Shown piece by piece: positions 6,491-13,489 of a DNA stretch of 50,942 bases. The position numbers and the translations under genes were made by a program. The stretch spans positions 1 to 50,942 of the forward strand of contig NZ_CALCDX010000219.1 of NCBI RefSeq assembly GCF_937900395.1, written 5' to 3'. The notes under the pieces were generated by a model. It did no database searches, was not told the DNA's origin, and saw nothing but the letters and a program-made list of their open reading frames with translations. Numbering within the stretch: the first letter of the stretch is position 1; every line of letters starts with the position of its first letter. This DNA is from an uncultured Caulobacter sp. GTDB lineage: Bacteria > Pseudomonadota > Alphaproteobacteria > Caulobacterales > Caulobacteraceae.

Positions 6491-8317
6491 TCAGCCCTCT
6501 TCCTCGTCCGGCTCCAGCGGCGCGGCTTCGGGCGTGAGGACCTTGCGGATCTCGACGATCTCGGCGCCGGGGAAGGCCGACAGGACCGAGGCGACGAAGG
6601 GGTCCTTCTTGATGGCCTCCAGCGCCTCGCGCTCCTCGCGCTTCTGGCGCTCCATCATGCTCTCGGCCCCGCCGCCGCCCTCGGCCGCGACCAGCCAAGG
6701 CTGGCCGGTGTGCTCCTTCAGGAAGCGGACGAGACGCCCCGCCAGGTTTCCAGGCGCGCCAGGAGCGGCCTCGAAGGTGATGGCGCCTGGCCGGAAGTTG
6801 ATCGGCCGGACGTACTGCTCGACGTCCAGGCGCAGACCGATGTCGCGCTTGGCGGCGATCAGGGCCATGACGTCCTCGAACGAGGCCAGGACCGGCATGG
6901 CCTGGGCGCCGGGCGCGGCCATGGTCATGGGCGCGTGGGCCGAGGCCGTGGCCCCGCCCGCGCCGCCGCCGACCGACACGCCGCCACCGGGGCCGCCGCC
7001 GCCGATCGGGGCGCCGTCCCGCAGCGCCTTCAGCGCCTCTTCCGGACCGGGCAGGTCGGCGGCGTAGCACAGGCGGATCAGGGCCATCTCGGCCGCCGCC
7101 ATGGCGTCAGGGGCGCGGCGCACCTCCTCATGGGCCTTCAGCAGCATCTGCCACAAGCGCGACAGCGTGCCGGCCGAGGTGTGGGCGCCGATGGCCGCCA
7201 GGCGGGCGGCCTGCTCCTTGGGCATGGACAGGGCGTCGGGGCCCAGCGCCTTGGACACCGCCGAGGCGTGGCAGTGGTCGAGGACGTCCAGCATCACCAC
7301 CGCCGGATCGGCCCCGAAGCCCCACAGGGCGCGGAACGCTTCCAGCGCGTCCTTGGTCTTGCCGGCCATCAGGTGCTCGTAGAGCGCGATGGTCTGGCCG
7401 CGGTCGGCCAGGCCCAGCATGTCGCGCACCACCGTGGCGGTGACCGTCTGGCCGCGTTCGGTCTGGACGATGGCCTGGTCCAGCAGCGACAGGCCGTCGC
7501 GCACCGAGCCCTCGGCGGCGCGGGCGATCAGGGCCAGGGCGTCCATCTCGATCCGCGCGCCTTCCTTGGCGGCGATGCGGTCGAAGTGCTTGACCAGCAC
7601 GTCCGGCTCGACCCGGCGCAGGTCGAAGCGCTGGCAGCGCGACAGGATCGTGACCGGGACCTTGCGGATCTCGGTGGTGGCGAAGATGAACTTGGCGTGC
7701 GGCGGCGGCTCTTCCAGCGTCTTCAGCAGGGCGTTGAACGCCGCCGTCGACAGCATGTGCACTTCGTCGATGATGTAGACCTTGTAGCGCGCCTCGACCG
7801 GGGCGTAGCGCACCCCGTCCAAGAGCTCGCGCATCTCGTCGACCTTGGTGCGCGAGGCGGCGTCTAGCTCCAGCACGTCCATGTGCCGGCCTTCGATGAT
7901 GGCCCGGCAGTGGTAGCCCTCGGTGGTCAGGTCGACCGAGGGGCCTTTGACGGTGTCGGTCTCGTAGTTCAGCGCCCGGGCCAAGAGGCGCGCGGTCGTG
8001 GTCTTGCCGACGCCGCGGACGCCGGTGAGCATGAAGGCGTGGGCGATGCGGCCGGTCGAGAACGCATTCGCCAGCGTGCGGACCATGGCTTCCTGGCCGA
8101 TCAGGTCCTCGAAGGTGCGAGGACGATACTTCCGCGCCAGCACGGTGTAGGCGTCGCCGGTCTCGGCGGGAGGGGCCTCGACGACCGGACGCGCCTCTTC
8201 GGCCGCCGGCGCGGCCGGAGGTCCGCCGAAGATGTCGGCGGTGTTCTCGTCGCGTTCAGCGGGCGCTTCGTCCCACGGCGGCGCGGAATCAGGCGAAAGG
8301 TCGTCGTGGTCGGCCAT
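6491..8317 (-). CDS. dnaX: DNA polymerase III subunit gamma/tau
   Basis: Clamp-loader ATPase that loads the beta clamp and ties the polymerase to the helicase. The 608-residue product has Walker A GVRGVGKTT (99-107), Walker B DEVH (184-187), the SRC arginine-finger region (226-228), a glycine-rich stretch at about 434-457, and a tau-like C-terminal domain. An acidic, proline-rich extension of about 50 residues precedes the AAA+ domain. The zinc-binding cysteine cluster normally found after Walker A is missing; only Cys137 remains between 110 and 145. In Caulobacter, shorter DnaX forms are known to arise by partial ClpXP proteolysis rather than only by frameshifting; the glycine-rich tract fits that idea. 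Confidence 0.96.
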   Translation of the reverse strand: MADHDDLSPDSAPPWDEAPAERDENTADIFGGPPAAPAAEEARPVVEAPPAETGDAYTVLARKYRPRTFEDLIGQEAMVRTLANAFSTGRIAHAFMLTGVRGVGKTTTARLLARALNYETDTVKGPSVDLTTEGYHCRAIIEGRHMDVLELDAASRTKVDEMRELLDGVRYAPVEARYKVYIIDEVHMLSTAAFNALLKTLEEPPPHAKFIFATTEIRKVPVTILSRCQRFDLRRVEPDVLVKHFDRIAAKEGARIEMDALALIARAAEGSVRDGLSLLDQAIVQTERGQTVTATVVRDMLGLADRGQTIALYEHLMAGKTKDALEAFRALWGFGADPAVVMLDVLDHCHASAVSKALGPDALSMPKEQAARLAAIGAHTSAGTLSRLWQMLLKAHEEVRRAPDAMAAAEMALIRLCYAADLPGPEEALKALRDGAPIGGGGPGGGVSVGGGAGGATASAHAPMTMAAPGAQAMPVLASFEDVMALIAAKRDIGLRLDVEQYVRPINFRPGAITFEAAPGAPGNLAGRLVRFLKEHTGQPWLVAAEGGGGAESMMERQKREEREALEAIKKDPFVASVLSAFPGAEIVEIRKVLTPEAAPLEPDEEEG

Positions 8318-8411
8318 GGTCTTCAGTGTAGTGGGGCGAAGGGCGCAGCAAAAGCCTCACGCCCGCGCGCAAGCGCATCTGCTGACAGATTTGTCTCGAT
8401 TGTAGGGGAAG

Positions 8412-8506
8412 GTGGAGACCGGACAGCGACCCGAAGGGGATCTCGTTGTGGCTGCTGCCTTCCGGCCCTGACCAGGTTGGCGAGGACTTCGTCCGAGCCG
8501 ATCTCC
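8412..8506 (-). ncRNA. ffs: Small signal recognition particle RNA (4.5S type)
   Basis: On the minus strand the conserved SRP core is clear: ACCTGGTCAGG, then the GGAAGGCAGCAGCC tetraloop and asymmetric-loop region that binds Ffh. The molecule closes on itself: the 5' end GGAGATCGG pairs with the 3' end CCGGTCTCC (one G-U pair), and inner arms continue the hairpin. Length is about 95 nt, typical of the short bacterial form. It lies upstream of dnaX on the same strand, a common arrangement. Ends were set by the terminal pairing and the upstream promoter; they could shift by a few bases. Confidence 0.9.
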
Positions 8507-8512
8507 GAGGCC

Positions 8513-8541
8513 TATATCGCGACTCATCGCGCAGGATGCAA
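8513..8541 (-). promoter_or_regulatory. Probable promoter of the SRP RNA gene
   Basis: Read on the minus strand: TTGCAT (8541-8536), a 17-bp spacer, then GATATA (8518-8513). Transcription would start near G8506, which coincides with the first base of the terminal helix of the SRP RNA. The agreement of two independent signals supports both calls. Confidence 0.6.
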
Positions 8542-8579
8542 GGCTGACGAGTCATTCTGCTCACGCTACACAGTGGCGC

Positions 8580-9521
8580 ATGGCCCTTTCGATCATCACC
8601 AACACCTTCGCCGGCAACCCGTTGAACCGCGACAGCGAGCGGCGCGGGGACGAGGCGTTCATCGCCGAAAAGCTGGCCGACTCGGAGTCGCTGGCCGTGG
8701 CGCTGTGGAACGGCAAACCGCTGGTCGAGGACATTCTGGACGCCGACGGCAAGCCGAAAGGCGTGCAGATCGCCTACCTCCGCGCCGACATGGCCCAGGA
8801 CCTGGCCGGCGGGAATGAGAAGCTGCTCTACATGGGCCTCTGGAAGGACATCGCGGTCTTCGCGGTCGACATCGAGGGGCCGGCGGACCCCGCCGAGGGA
8901 CCGCTGCAGGGGCTGGGCCGCTTCGAGGAGCTGCGCGGGGCCGCCGCCAGCATGCCGCCGGCGGACGCCGGCATCCTGGCCACGGCCAAGTCGATGTTCG
9001 AATGGCGCCGCCGCCACCGCTGGTGCAGCGCCTGCGGCCAGAAGACCGAGGTCGCCGACGGCGGCTGGAAGCGCGTCTGCCCCGCCTGCGACGCCGAGCA
9101 CTTCCCGCGCACGGACCCGGTGGCGATCATGCTGGCTGTCCATGACGGCAAGTGCCTGCTGGGTCGCCAGGCCGCCTGGCCGCCCGGGATGTTCTCGGCC
9201 CTGGCCGGCTTCATCGAGCCCGGCGAGACCATCGAGGAGGCCTGCGCCCGCGAGCTCCAGGAAGAGGCCGGCCTGAAGGCGACGGCCGTCCGCTACCACT
9301 CCAGCCAACCCTGGCCGTGGCCTAGCTCGCTGATGATCGGCATGATCGCCGATGTCGACAGCGACGAGGCCGCGCCGGACCAGACCGAGCTGGAGGAAGT
9401 TCGCTGGTTCACCAAGGAAGAGGCGATCCGCCTGATCAAGGGCGAGTTCGAAGGCGGCCTCTTCGCCCCGCCGGCCCTGGCGATCGCGCACCAGCTAATC
9501 AAGGCCTGGGCGGAGGGGTAG
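8580..9521 (+). CDS. nudC: NAD(+) diphosphatase / NADH pyrophosphatase
   Basis: A Nudix hydrolase cleaving NAD(H) to NMN(H) and AMP; homologues also remove NAD caps from RNA. The 313-residue product has the NudC layout: a variable N-terminal domain, a four-cysteine zinc ribbon (Cys149, Cys152, Cys167, Cys170), the Nudix box from Gly210 (GFIEPGETIEE...RELQEEAGL, 210-232), and the NudC-specific signature SQPWPWPSSLM beginning at 242. The ATG at 8580 fits the family length. It is transcribed away from the SRP RNA, with 73 bp between them. No co-directional gene follows closely. Confidence 0.95.
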   Translation: MALSIITNTFAGNPLNRDSERRGDEAFIAEKLADSESLAVALWNGKPLVEDILDADGKPKGVQIAYLRADMAQDLAGGNEKLLYMGLWKDIAVFAVDIEGPADPAEGPLQGLGRFEELRGAAASMPPADAGILATAKSMFEWRRRHRWCSACGQKTEVADGGWKRVCPACDAEHFPRTDPVAIMLAVHDGKCLLGRQAAWPPGMFSALAGFIEPGETIEEACARELQEEAGLKATAVRYHSSQPWPWPSSLMIGMIADVDSDEAAPDQTELEEVRWFTKEEAIRLIKGEFEGGLFAPPALAIAHQLIKAWAEG

Positions 9522-9532
9522 GGGCAATCAAG

Positions 9533-9651
9533 ATGCTCCCCCCGCGATGCGGGGGAGCTGTCGCGGAGCGACTGAGGAGGCAAGCCACACGAACGCAGCG
9601 TTAGCCCCCTCCGGCCCTCTGGGCCACCTCCCCCGCATCGCGGGGGAGGAT
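9533..9651. repeat. Palindromic intergenic repeat, GGGGGAGG family
   Basis: The left-end hairpin is CTCCCCCCGCGATGCGGGGGAG and the right-end hairpin is CCTCCCCCGCATCGCGGGGGAGG; a GGCCCTCTGGGCC hairpin lies inside the right half, and GTCGCGGAGCGAC in the left. It occupies the gap between the convergent nudC and LysR genes and ends 2 bp before the LysR stop codon, so it may also act as a two-way transcription terminator. Confidence 0.85.
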
Positions 9652-9653
9652 CT

Positions 9654-10547
9654 TCAAACCCCCACCAGCCCCAACAACCCCCGCAACGTCGGCGCGTCAT
9701 CCTCCCGCCGCCACACAAGCCCCGTCTCCAGCACGGGCGGCGCCGCGAGCTCGACATAGGCCACGCCCGCCCGCGCCAGGTTCCTGAGCGAGGCCGGGAC
9801 CAGCGCCAGGCCCAGGCCCGCCGAGACCAGGCTGATGATGGTCTGCATCTGGATGGCCTCCTGGACGATCCGCGCCGGCCGGCCTCGCGCGCTGAAATAG
9901 CCGGTGACCAGGTCGTGGAACGCCGGCGCGACGGTGCGGGGGAACAGCACCAGCGGCGCGTCCAGTAACGCCTCGGGCGCCAGGACGCCGTCCGTGATCG
10001 GCAACCGCCCGTCCGCGATCCAGGCGGCGGGGACGGCGGCGACCAGGGGTTCGGAGACCAGGCGGTGATAGGCCAGGGCTTCGGGCAGGGCCCGCTCGGC
10101 CGGCGGAATGATGATGCCCGCGTGGCGCTCGCCAGCGACCACCGCCGGGATCTGCACGTCGCTGGTCGCCTCGACCAGACGGATCTCGACGTCCGGATAG
10201 GCCTCGGCGTAGCGGCGGACGAGATCGGGCAGAACGCTGTAGTCGGCGGTGCTGACGAACGACAGGGTCAGGTAGCCCGTCTGGCCGTCCCGCAGCCGGC
10301 GCGCCGTCTCGGGCAAGGCGTCGATGGCGGCCAGGGCGTCCAGCACATGCGGCAGCCATTGCTCTCCCAAGGGGGTCAGTTCGACGCTGCGCTTGGTCCG
10401 CGCGAACAGCGGCGCGCCCAACTCCTTCTCCAGCGCCAGGATCGACTGGCTGAGCGGCGGCTGGGTCATGCCCAAGCGCTCGGCGGCCTTCCCGAAGTGC
10501 AGGCTTTCGGCCACGGCGGCGAAGTGGCGGAACTGGCGGATGTCCAT
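9654..10547 (-). CDS. LysR-family transcriptional regulator
   Basis: The 297-residue product starts with the LysR winged helix-turn-helix (MDIRQFRHFAAVAESLHFGKAAERLGMTQPPLSQSI...), with the recognition helix around 28-46, followed by the linker helix and an effector-binding periplasmic-protein-like domain (about 90-290). It is transcribed divergently from ilvD with 98 bp between, the usual LysR arrangement, so it may control ilvD or itself. Among LysR proteins the effector cannot be read from sequence. A near-perfect palindrome lies 18 bp in front of its start codon. Confidence 0.88.
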   Translation of the reverse strand: MDIRQFRHFAAVAESLHFGKAAERLGMTQPPLSQSILALEKELGAPLFARTKRSVELTPLGEQWLPHVLDALAAIDALPETARRLRDGQTGYLTLSFVSTADYSVLPDLVRRYAEAYPDVEIRLVEATSDVQIPAVVAGERHAGIIIPPAERALPEALAYHRLVSEPLVAAVPAAWIADGRLPITDGVLAPEALLDAPLVLFPRTVAPAFHDLVTGYFSARGRPARIVQEAIQMQTIISLVSAGLGLALVPASLRNLARAGVAYVELAAPPVLETGLVWRREDDAPTLRGLLGLVGV

Positions 10548-10565
10548 GGCGATAGGCTTAGCGAC

Positions 10566-10583
10566 TTAATCGGAGCCGACTAA
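10566..10583. promoter_or_regulatory. Candidate LysR operator in the LysR-ilvD gap
   Basis: TTAATCGG-AG-CCGACTAA is a palindrome of two 8-bp arms with one mismatch, in an unusually AT-rich patch of the divergent gap. It is followed by TAATATATT, a possible -10 region for ilvD. LysR-family sites are typically interrupted palindromes with a T/A pair at this spacing. Function is inferred from position only. Confidence 0.4.
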
Positions 10584-10645
10584 TATATTTTTCGATCGAG
10601 CGCGGGCGCCGTAAAAGACCCCACGACCGACACTGGAATTTGACC

Positions 10646-12499
10646 ATGCCTCCCTATCGCTCGCGCACCTCGACCCACGGCCGCAACATGGCCGGCGCCC
10701 GCGGCCTCTGGCGCGCCACCGGCATGAAGGACAGCGACTTCGGCAAGCCGATCATCGCCATCGCCAACAGCTTCACCCAGTTCGTGCCCGGCCACGTGCA
10801 CCTGAAGGACCTGGGTCAGTTGGTCGCCCACGAGATCGAAGCGGCCGGGGGCGTGGCCAAGGAGTTCAACACCATCGCCGTCGACGACGGCATCGCCATG
10901 GGCCACGGCGGCATGCTGTACTCCCTGCCCAGCCGCGACCTGATCGCCGACAGCGTCGAGTACATGGTCAACGCCCACTGCGCCGACGCGCTGGTCTGCA
11001 TCTCGAACTGCGACAAGATCACGCCAGGCATGCTGATGGCCGCCATGCGCCTGAACATCCCGGTCGTCTTCGTCTCGGGCGGGCCGATGGAGGCCGGCAA
11101 GGTGCAGGTGAAGGGCAAGATCCGCGCCCTGGACCTGGTCGACGCCATGGTGGTGGCCGCCGACGACAGCTATTCCGACGAAGAGGTCTCGGCGATCGAG
11201 AAGGCCGCCTGCCCGACCTGCGGCTCGTGCTCGGGCATGTTCACCGCCAACTCGATGAACTGCCTGACCGAGGCGCTCGGCCTCTCCTTGCCCGGCAACG
11301 GCTCGGTCCTGGCCACCCACGCCGACCGCGAAGCCCTGTTCAAGGAAGCGGGCCGCCTGGTCGTCGATCTGTGCCAGCGCTGGTACGAGCAGGAGGATGC
11401 CACCGCCCTACCGCGCGGGATCGCCACCCGGGCCGCGTTCGAGAACGCCATGAGCCTGGACATCGCCATGGGCGGCTCGACCAACACCGTGCTGCACCTC
11501 TTGGCCGCCGCCCACGAGGGCGGGGTCGACTTCAGCATGGCCGACATCGACCGCCTGTCGCGCCGCGTGCCGTGCCTGTCCAAGGTGGCGCCGGCCAAGA
11601 GCGACGTGCATATGGAGGACGTCCACCGCGCCGGCGGCGTCATGGCCATCCTCGGCGAACTGGAGCGCGGCGGCCTGATCGACGCCAGCCAGCCGACCGT
11701 CCACGCCGCCACCCTGGGCGAGGCCCTGGCCCGCTGGGACATCGGTCGCACCAACAGCCAGACCGCCCACGAGTTCTTCAAGGCCGCGCCGGGCGGCAAG
11801 CCGACCCAGGTCGCCTTCAGCCAGGCCGCTCGCTGGGAGGACTTGGACTTGGACCGCGAAAAGGGCGTCATCCGCTCGGTCGAGCACCCGTTCTCCAAGG
11901 ATGGCGGCCTCGCCGTCCTATTCGGCAACCTGGCCCCCGAGGGCTGCATCGTGAAGACGGCCGGGGTCGACGAGTCGATCCTGACCTTCCGCGGCACGGC
12001 GCGGGTCTTCGAGAGCCAGGACGCGGCGGTCAGCGGCATCCTGGGCGGCCAGGTCGTGGCCGGCGAGGTCGTGGTGATCCGCTACGAAGGCCCCAAGGGC
12101 GGCCCGGGCATGCAGGAGATGCTGTACCCGACCACCTATCTGAAATCGAAGGGCCTGGGCGCGGCCTGCGCCCTGATCACCGACGGCCGCTTCTCGGGCG
12201 GCACGTCCGGCCTGTCGATCGGCCACGTCTCGCCCGAGGCCGGCGAAGGCGGGCTGATCGCCCTGGTCGAGACCGGCGACTCGATCCTGATCGACATCCC
12301 CAACCGGGGGATCACCCTGGAGGTCGCCGAGGACATCCTGGCCCAGCGCCGCGCCGCCGAGCTGGCCCGCGGCGCCGACGCCTGGAAGCCGAAGAACCGC
12401 CAGCGCGAGGTCAGCCCGGCCCTGCGCGCCTACGCGGCCATGACCACCAACGCCGCCAAGGGCGCGGTGCGCGATGTCAGCCAGGTGGAACGGCGATAG
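10646..12499 (+). CDS. ilvD: Dihydroxy-acid dehydratase
   Basis: Dehydrates 2,3-dihydroxy-acids to 2-oxo acids, the third common step of isoleucine and valine synthesis, using an iron-sulfur cluster and Mg2+. The 617-residue product begins MPPYRSRTSTHGRNMAGAR, the family N-terminus, so I use the ATG at 10646 and not the in-frame TTG 6 bp upstream. Cluster ligands are visible as Cys122 (SNCDKITPG) and Cys195 in CPTCGSCSGMF (189-199). Other signatures are PGNGSVLAT, GGSTNTVLH and ITDGRFSGGTSG near the C-terminus. Length is standard. It is monocistronic, with a large inverted repeat downstream. Confidence 0.98.
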   Translation: MPPYRSRTSTHGRNMAGARGLWRATGMKDSDFGKPIIAIANSFTQFVPGHVHLKDLGQLVAHEIEAAGGVAKEFNTIAVDDGIAMGHGGMLYSLPSRDLIADSVEYMVNAHCADALVCISNCDKITPGMLMAAMRLNIPVVFVSGGPMEAGKVQVKGKIRALDLVDAMVVAADDSYSDEEVSAIEKAACPTCGSCSGMFTANSMNCLTEALGLSLPGNGSVLATHADREALFKEAGRLVVDLCQRWYEQEDATALPRGIATRAAFENAMSLDIAMGGSTNTVLHLLAAAHEGGVDFSMADIDRLSRRVPCLSKVAPAKSDVHMEDVHRAGGVMAILGELERGGLIDASQPTVHAATLGEALARWDIGRTNSQTAHEFFKAAPGGKPTQVAFSQAARWEDLDLDREKGVIRSVEHPFSKDGGLAVLFGNLAPEGCIVKTAGVDESILTFRGTARVFESQDAAVSGILGGQVVAGEVVVIRYEGPKGGPGMQEMLYPTTYLKSKGLGAACALITDGRFSGGTSGLSIGHVSPEAGEGGLIALVETGDSILIDIPNRGITLEVAEDILAQRRAAELARGADAWKPKNRQREVSPALRAYAAMTTNAAKGAVRDVSQVERR

Positions 12500-12545
12500 A
12501 GGCGCTCTAATCAGCCGGTCGATATCAGCGCAACCAGCCTAAAAT

Positions 12546-12693
12546 CATCGCCTTCCTGGGCCTTGTGCCCAGGACCCAGAGTTCCGAGACTGTTGCGCCA
12601 GACGTGCAGGCTGGGACTAGCCGCTGCGATGATCCCAAACGACGAGACTGCCTTCGAGCATGGGTCCTGGGCACAAGGCCCAGGAAGGCGATG
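12546..12693. repeat. Perfect 33-bp inverted repeat with nested hairpins
   Basis: The left arm 12546-12578 and right arm 12661-12693 are exact inverse complements (33 of 33), separated by 82 bp. Each arm carries its own small palindrome, CCTGGGCCTTGTGCCCAGG. It lies between the convergent ilvD and TetR genes. A two-way terminator or a small non-autonomous palindromic element are both possible. No transposase or target duplication is visible. Confidence 0.9.
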
Positions 12694-12722
12694 CTGTTTG
12701 CTTGTGGTGGACTATGGAGCCC

Positions 12723-13346
12723 CTACCCCCGCACCGCGTACCGCGCCAGGAAGGTCTCCACCGCGTCCTCTGCGATCTCTCGCAGGGGCCGGCGGGGCTG
12801 GACCTCGTCGCCGGCCGAGAGGCCCAGCACCAGGGTCACGTGGTCCAGCATGCCCATCAGCTGGCTGGCCGCCCAGGAGGCCTTCTCGACCTTCAGCTCG
12901 CCGGTCCTGACCAGGTCGTTGATCACGGCGATCGCCGCGCCGCCCAGCTCGTCGCGGGCGCTCTGCAGCAGGTATTCGGCCACGTCCTCGAAGCGGCGCC
13001 GCTCGGACGTCACCACCCGGAACAGCGCCCGGGCGTCCGGACGCGAGAAGAAGTTGGCGTAGGCGCAAGCCAGGGCGGTCAGCCGGGTGCGCGCGTCGCC
13101 CTTGATCCGAACGGCTTCGCGGACCGGCGCGGCCACGCCGCTCACCGTCTCCATGACGATGGCCCGGAACAGGTCCGCCTTGCCCGGGAAGTAGGCGTAG
13201 AGCGTCGCCGTCGAGACCCCCGCCGCGCGGGCCACCACCTCCATGCCCGCGTCGGCATAGCCTTCGCGGAGGAACAGCGCCCTGGCGGAGGCGAGGATCT
13301 CCTCCCGCTTGTGACCCGACCGCTTCAGACCTGCGCCGACGAGCAT
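12723..13346 (-). CDS. TetR-family transcriptional regulator
   Basis: The 207-residue product has an N-terminal TetR helix-turn-helix: KREEILASARALFLREGYAD, then AGMEVVARAAGVSTATLYAYF with the conserved LYxYF turn (about 18-62). The C-terminal ligand domain is helical, with a segment resembling the AcrR-type C-terminal domain (VTSERRRFEDVAEYL). It is divergent from the phosphotransferase/kinase gene at 13490, the natural candidate target along with itself. Ligand unknown. The start at 13346 places the DNA-binding domain at the expected distance from the N-terminus. Confidence 0.88.
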   Translation of the reverse strand: MLVGAGLKRSGHKREEILASARALFLREGYADAGMEVVARAAGVSTATLYAYFPGKADLFRAIVMETVSGVAAPVREAVRIKGDARTRLTALACAYANFFSRPDARALFRVVTSERRRFEDVAEYLLQSARDELGGAAIAVINDLVRTGELKVEKASWAASQLMGMLDHVTLVLGLSAGDEVQPRRPLREIAEDAVETFLARYAVRG

Positions 13347-13366
13347 GGGGAAACTCGCTGTTTGAT

Positions 13367-13377
13367 TTGCGATGCAA
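13367..13377. promoter_or_regulatory. Weak candidate TetR operator
   Basis: TTGC-GAT-GCAA is a small palindrome inside an AT-richer patch 20 bp upstream of the TetR start, in the divergent gap. Position is the only support. Short palindromes occur by chance, so this is a pointer and not a firm site. Confidence 0.25.
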
Positions 13378-13489
13378 TCTAGCCGCGAAAATGAGGGGTA
13401 AGCAAGGGTCGCGCGAGAGGACTTCGCGTTCTGTTTCGGTTAAGGAGCGCCTTCGCCTGGTTTGTGGGCGCAAGAACGGGATCGAAAGC

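Noticed and set aside
9533..9651. Possible CRISPR array from recurring GC-rich units
   Set aside because: Units are dispersed single elements with hairpin ends, not regular repeats with spacers, and no cas genes are present.
12563..12910. Open frames across the 33-bp inverted repeat and the end of the TetR gene
   Set aside because: They read repeat DNA and TetR antisense; no evidence of a protein.
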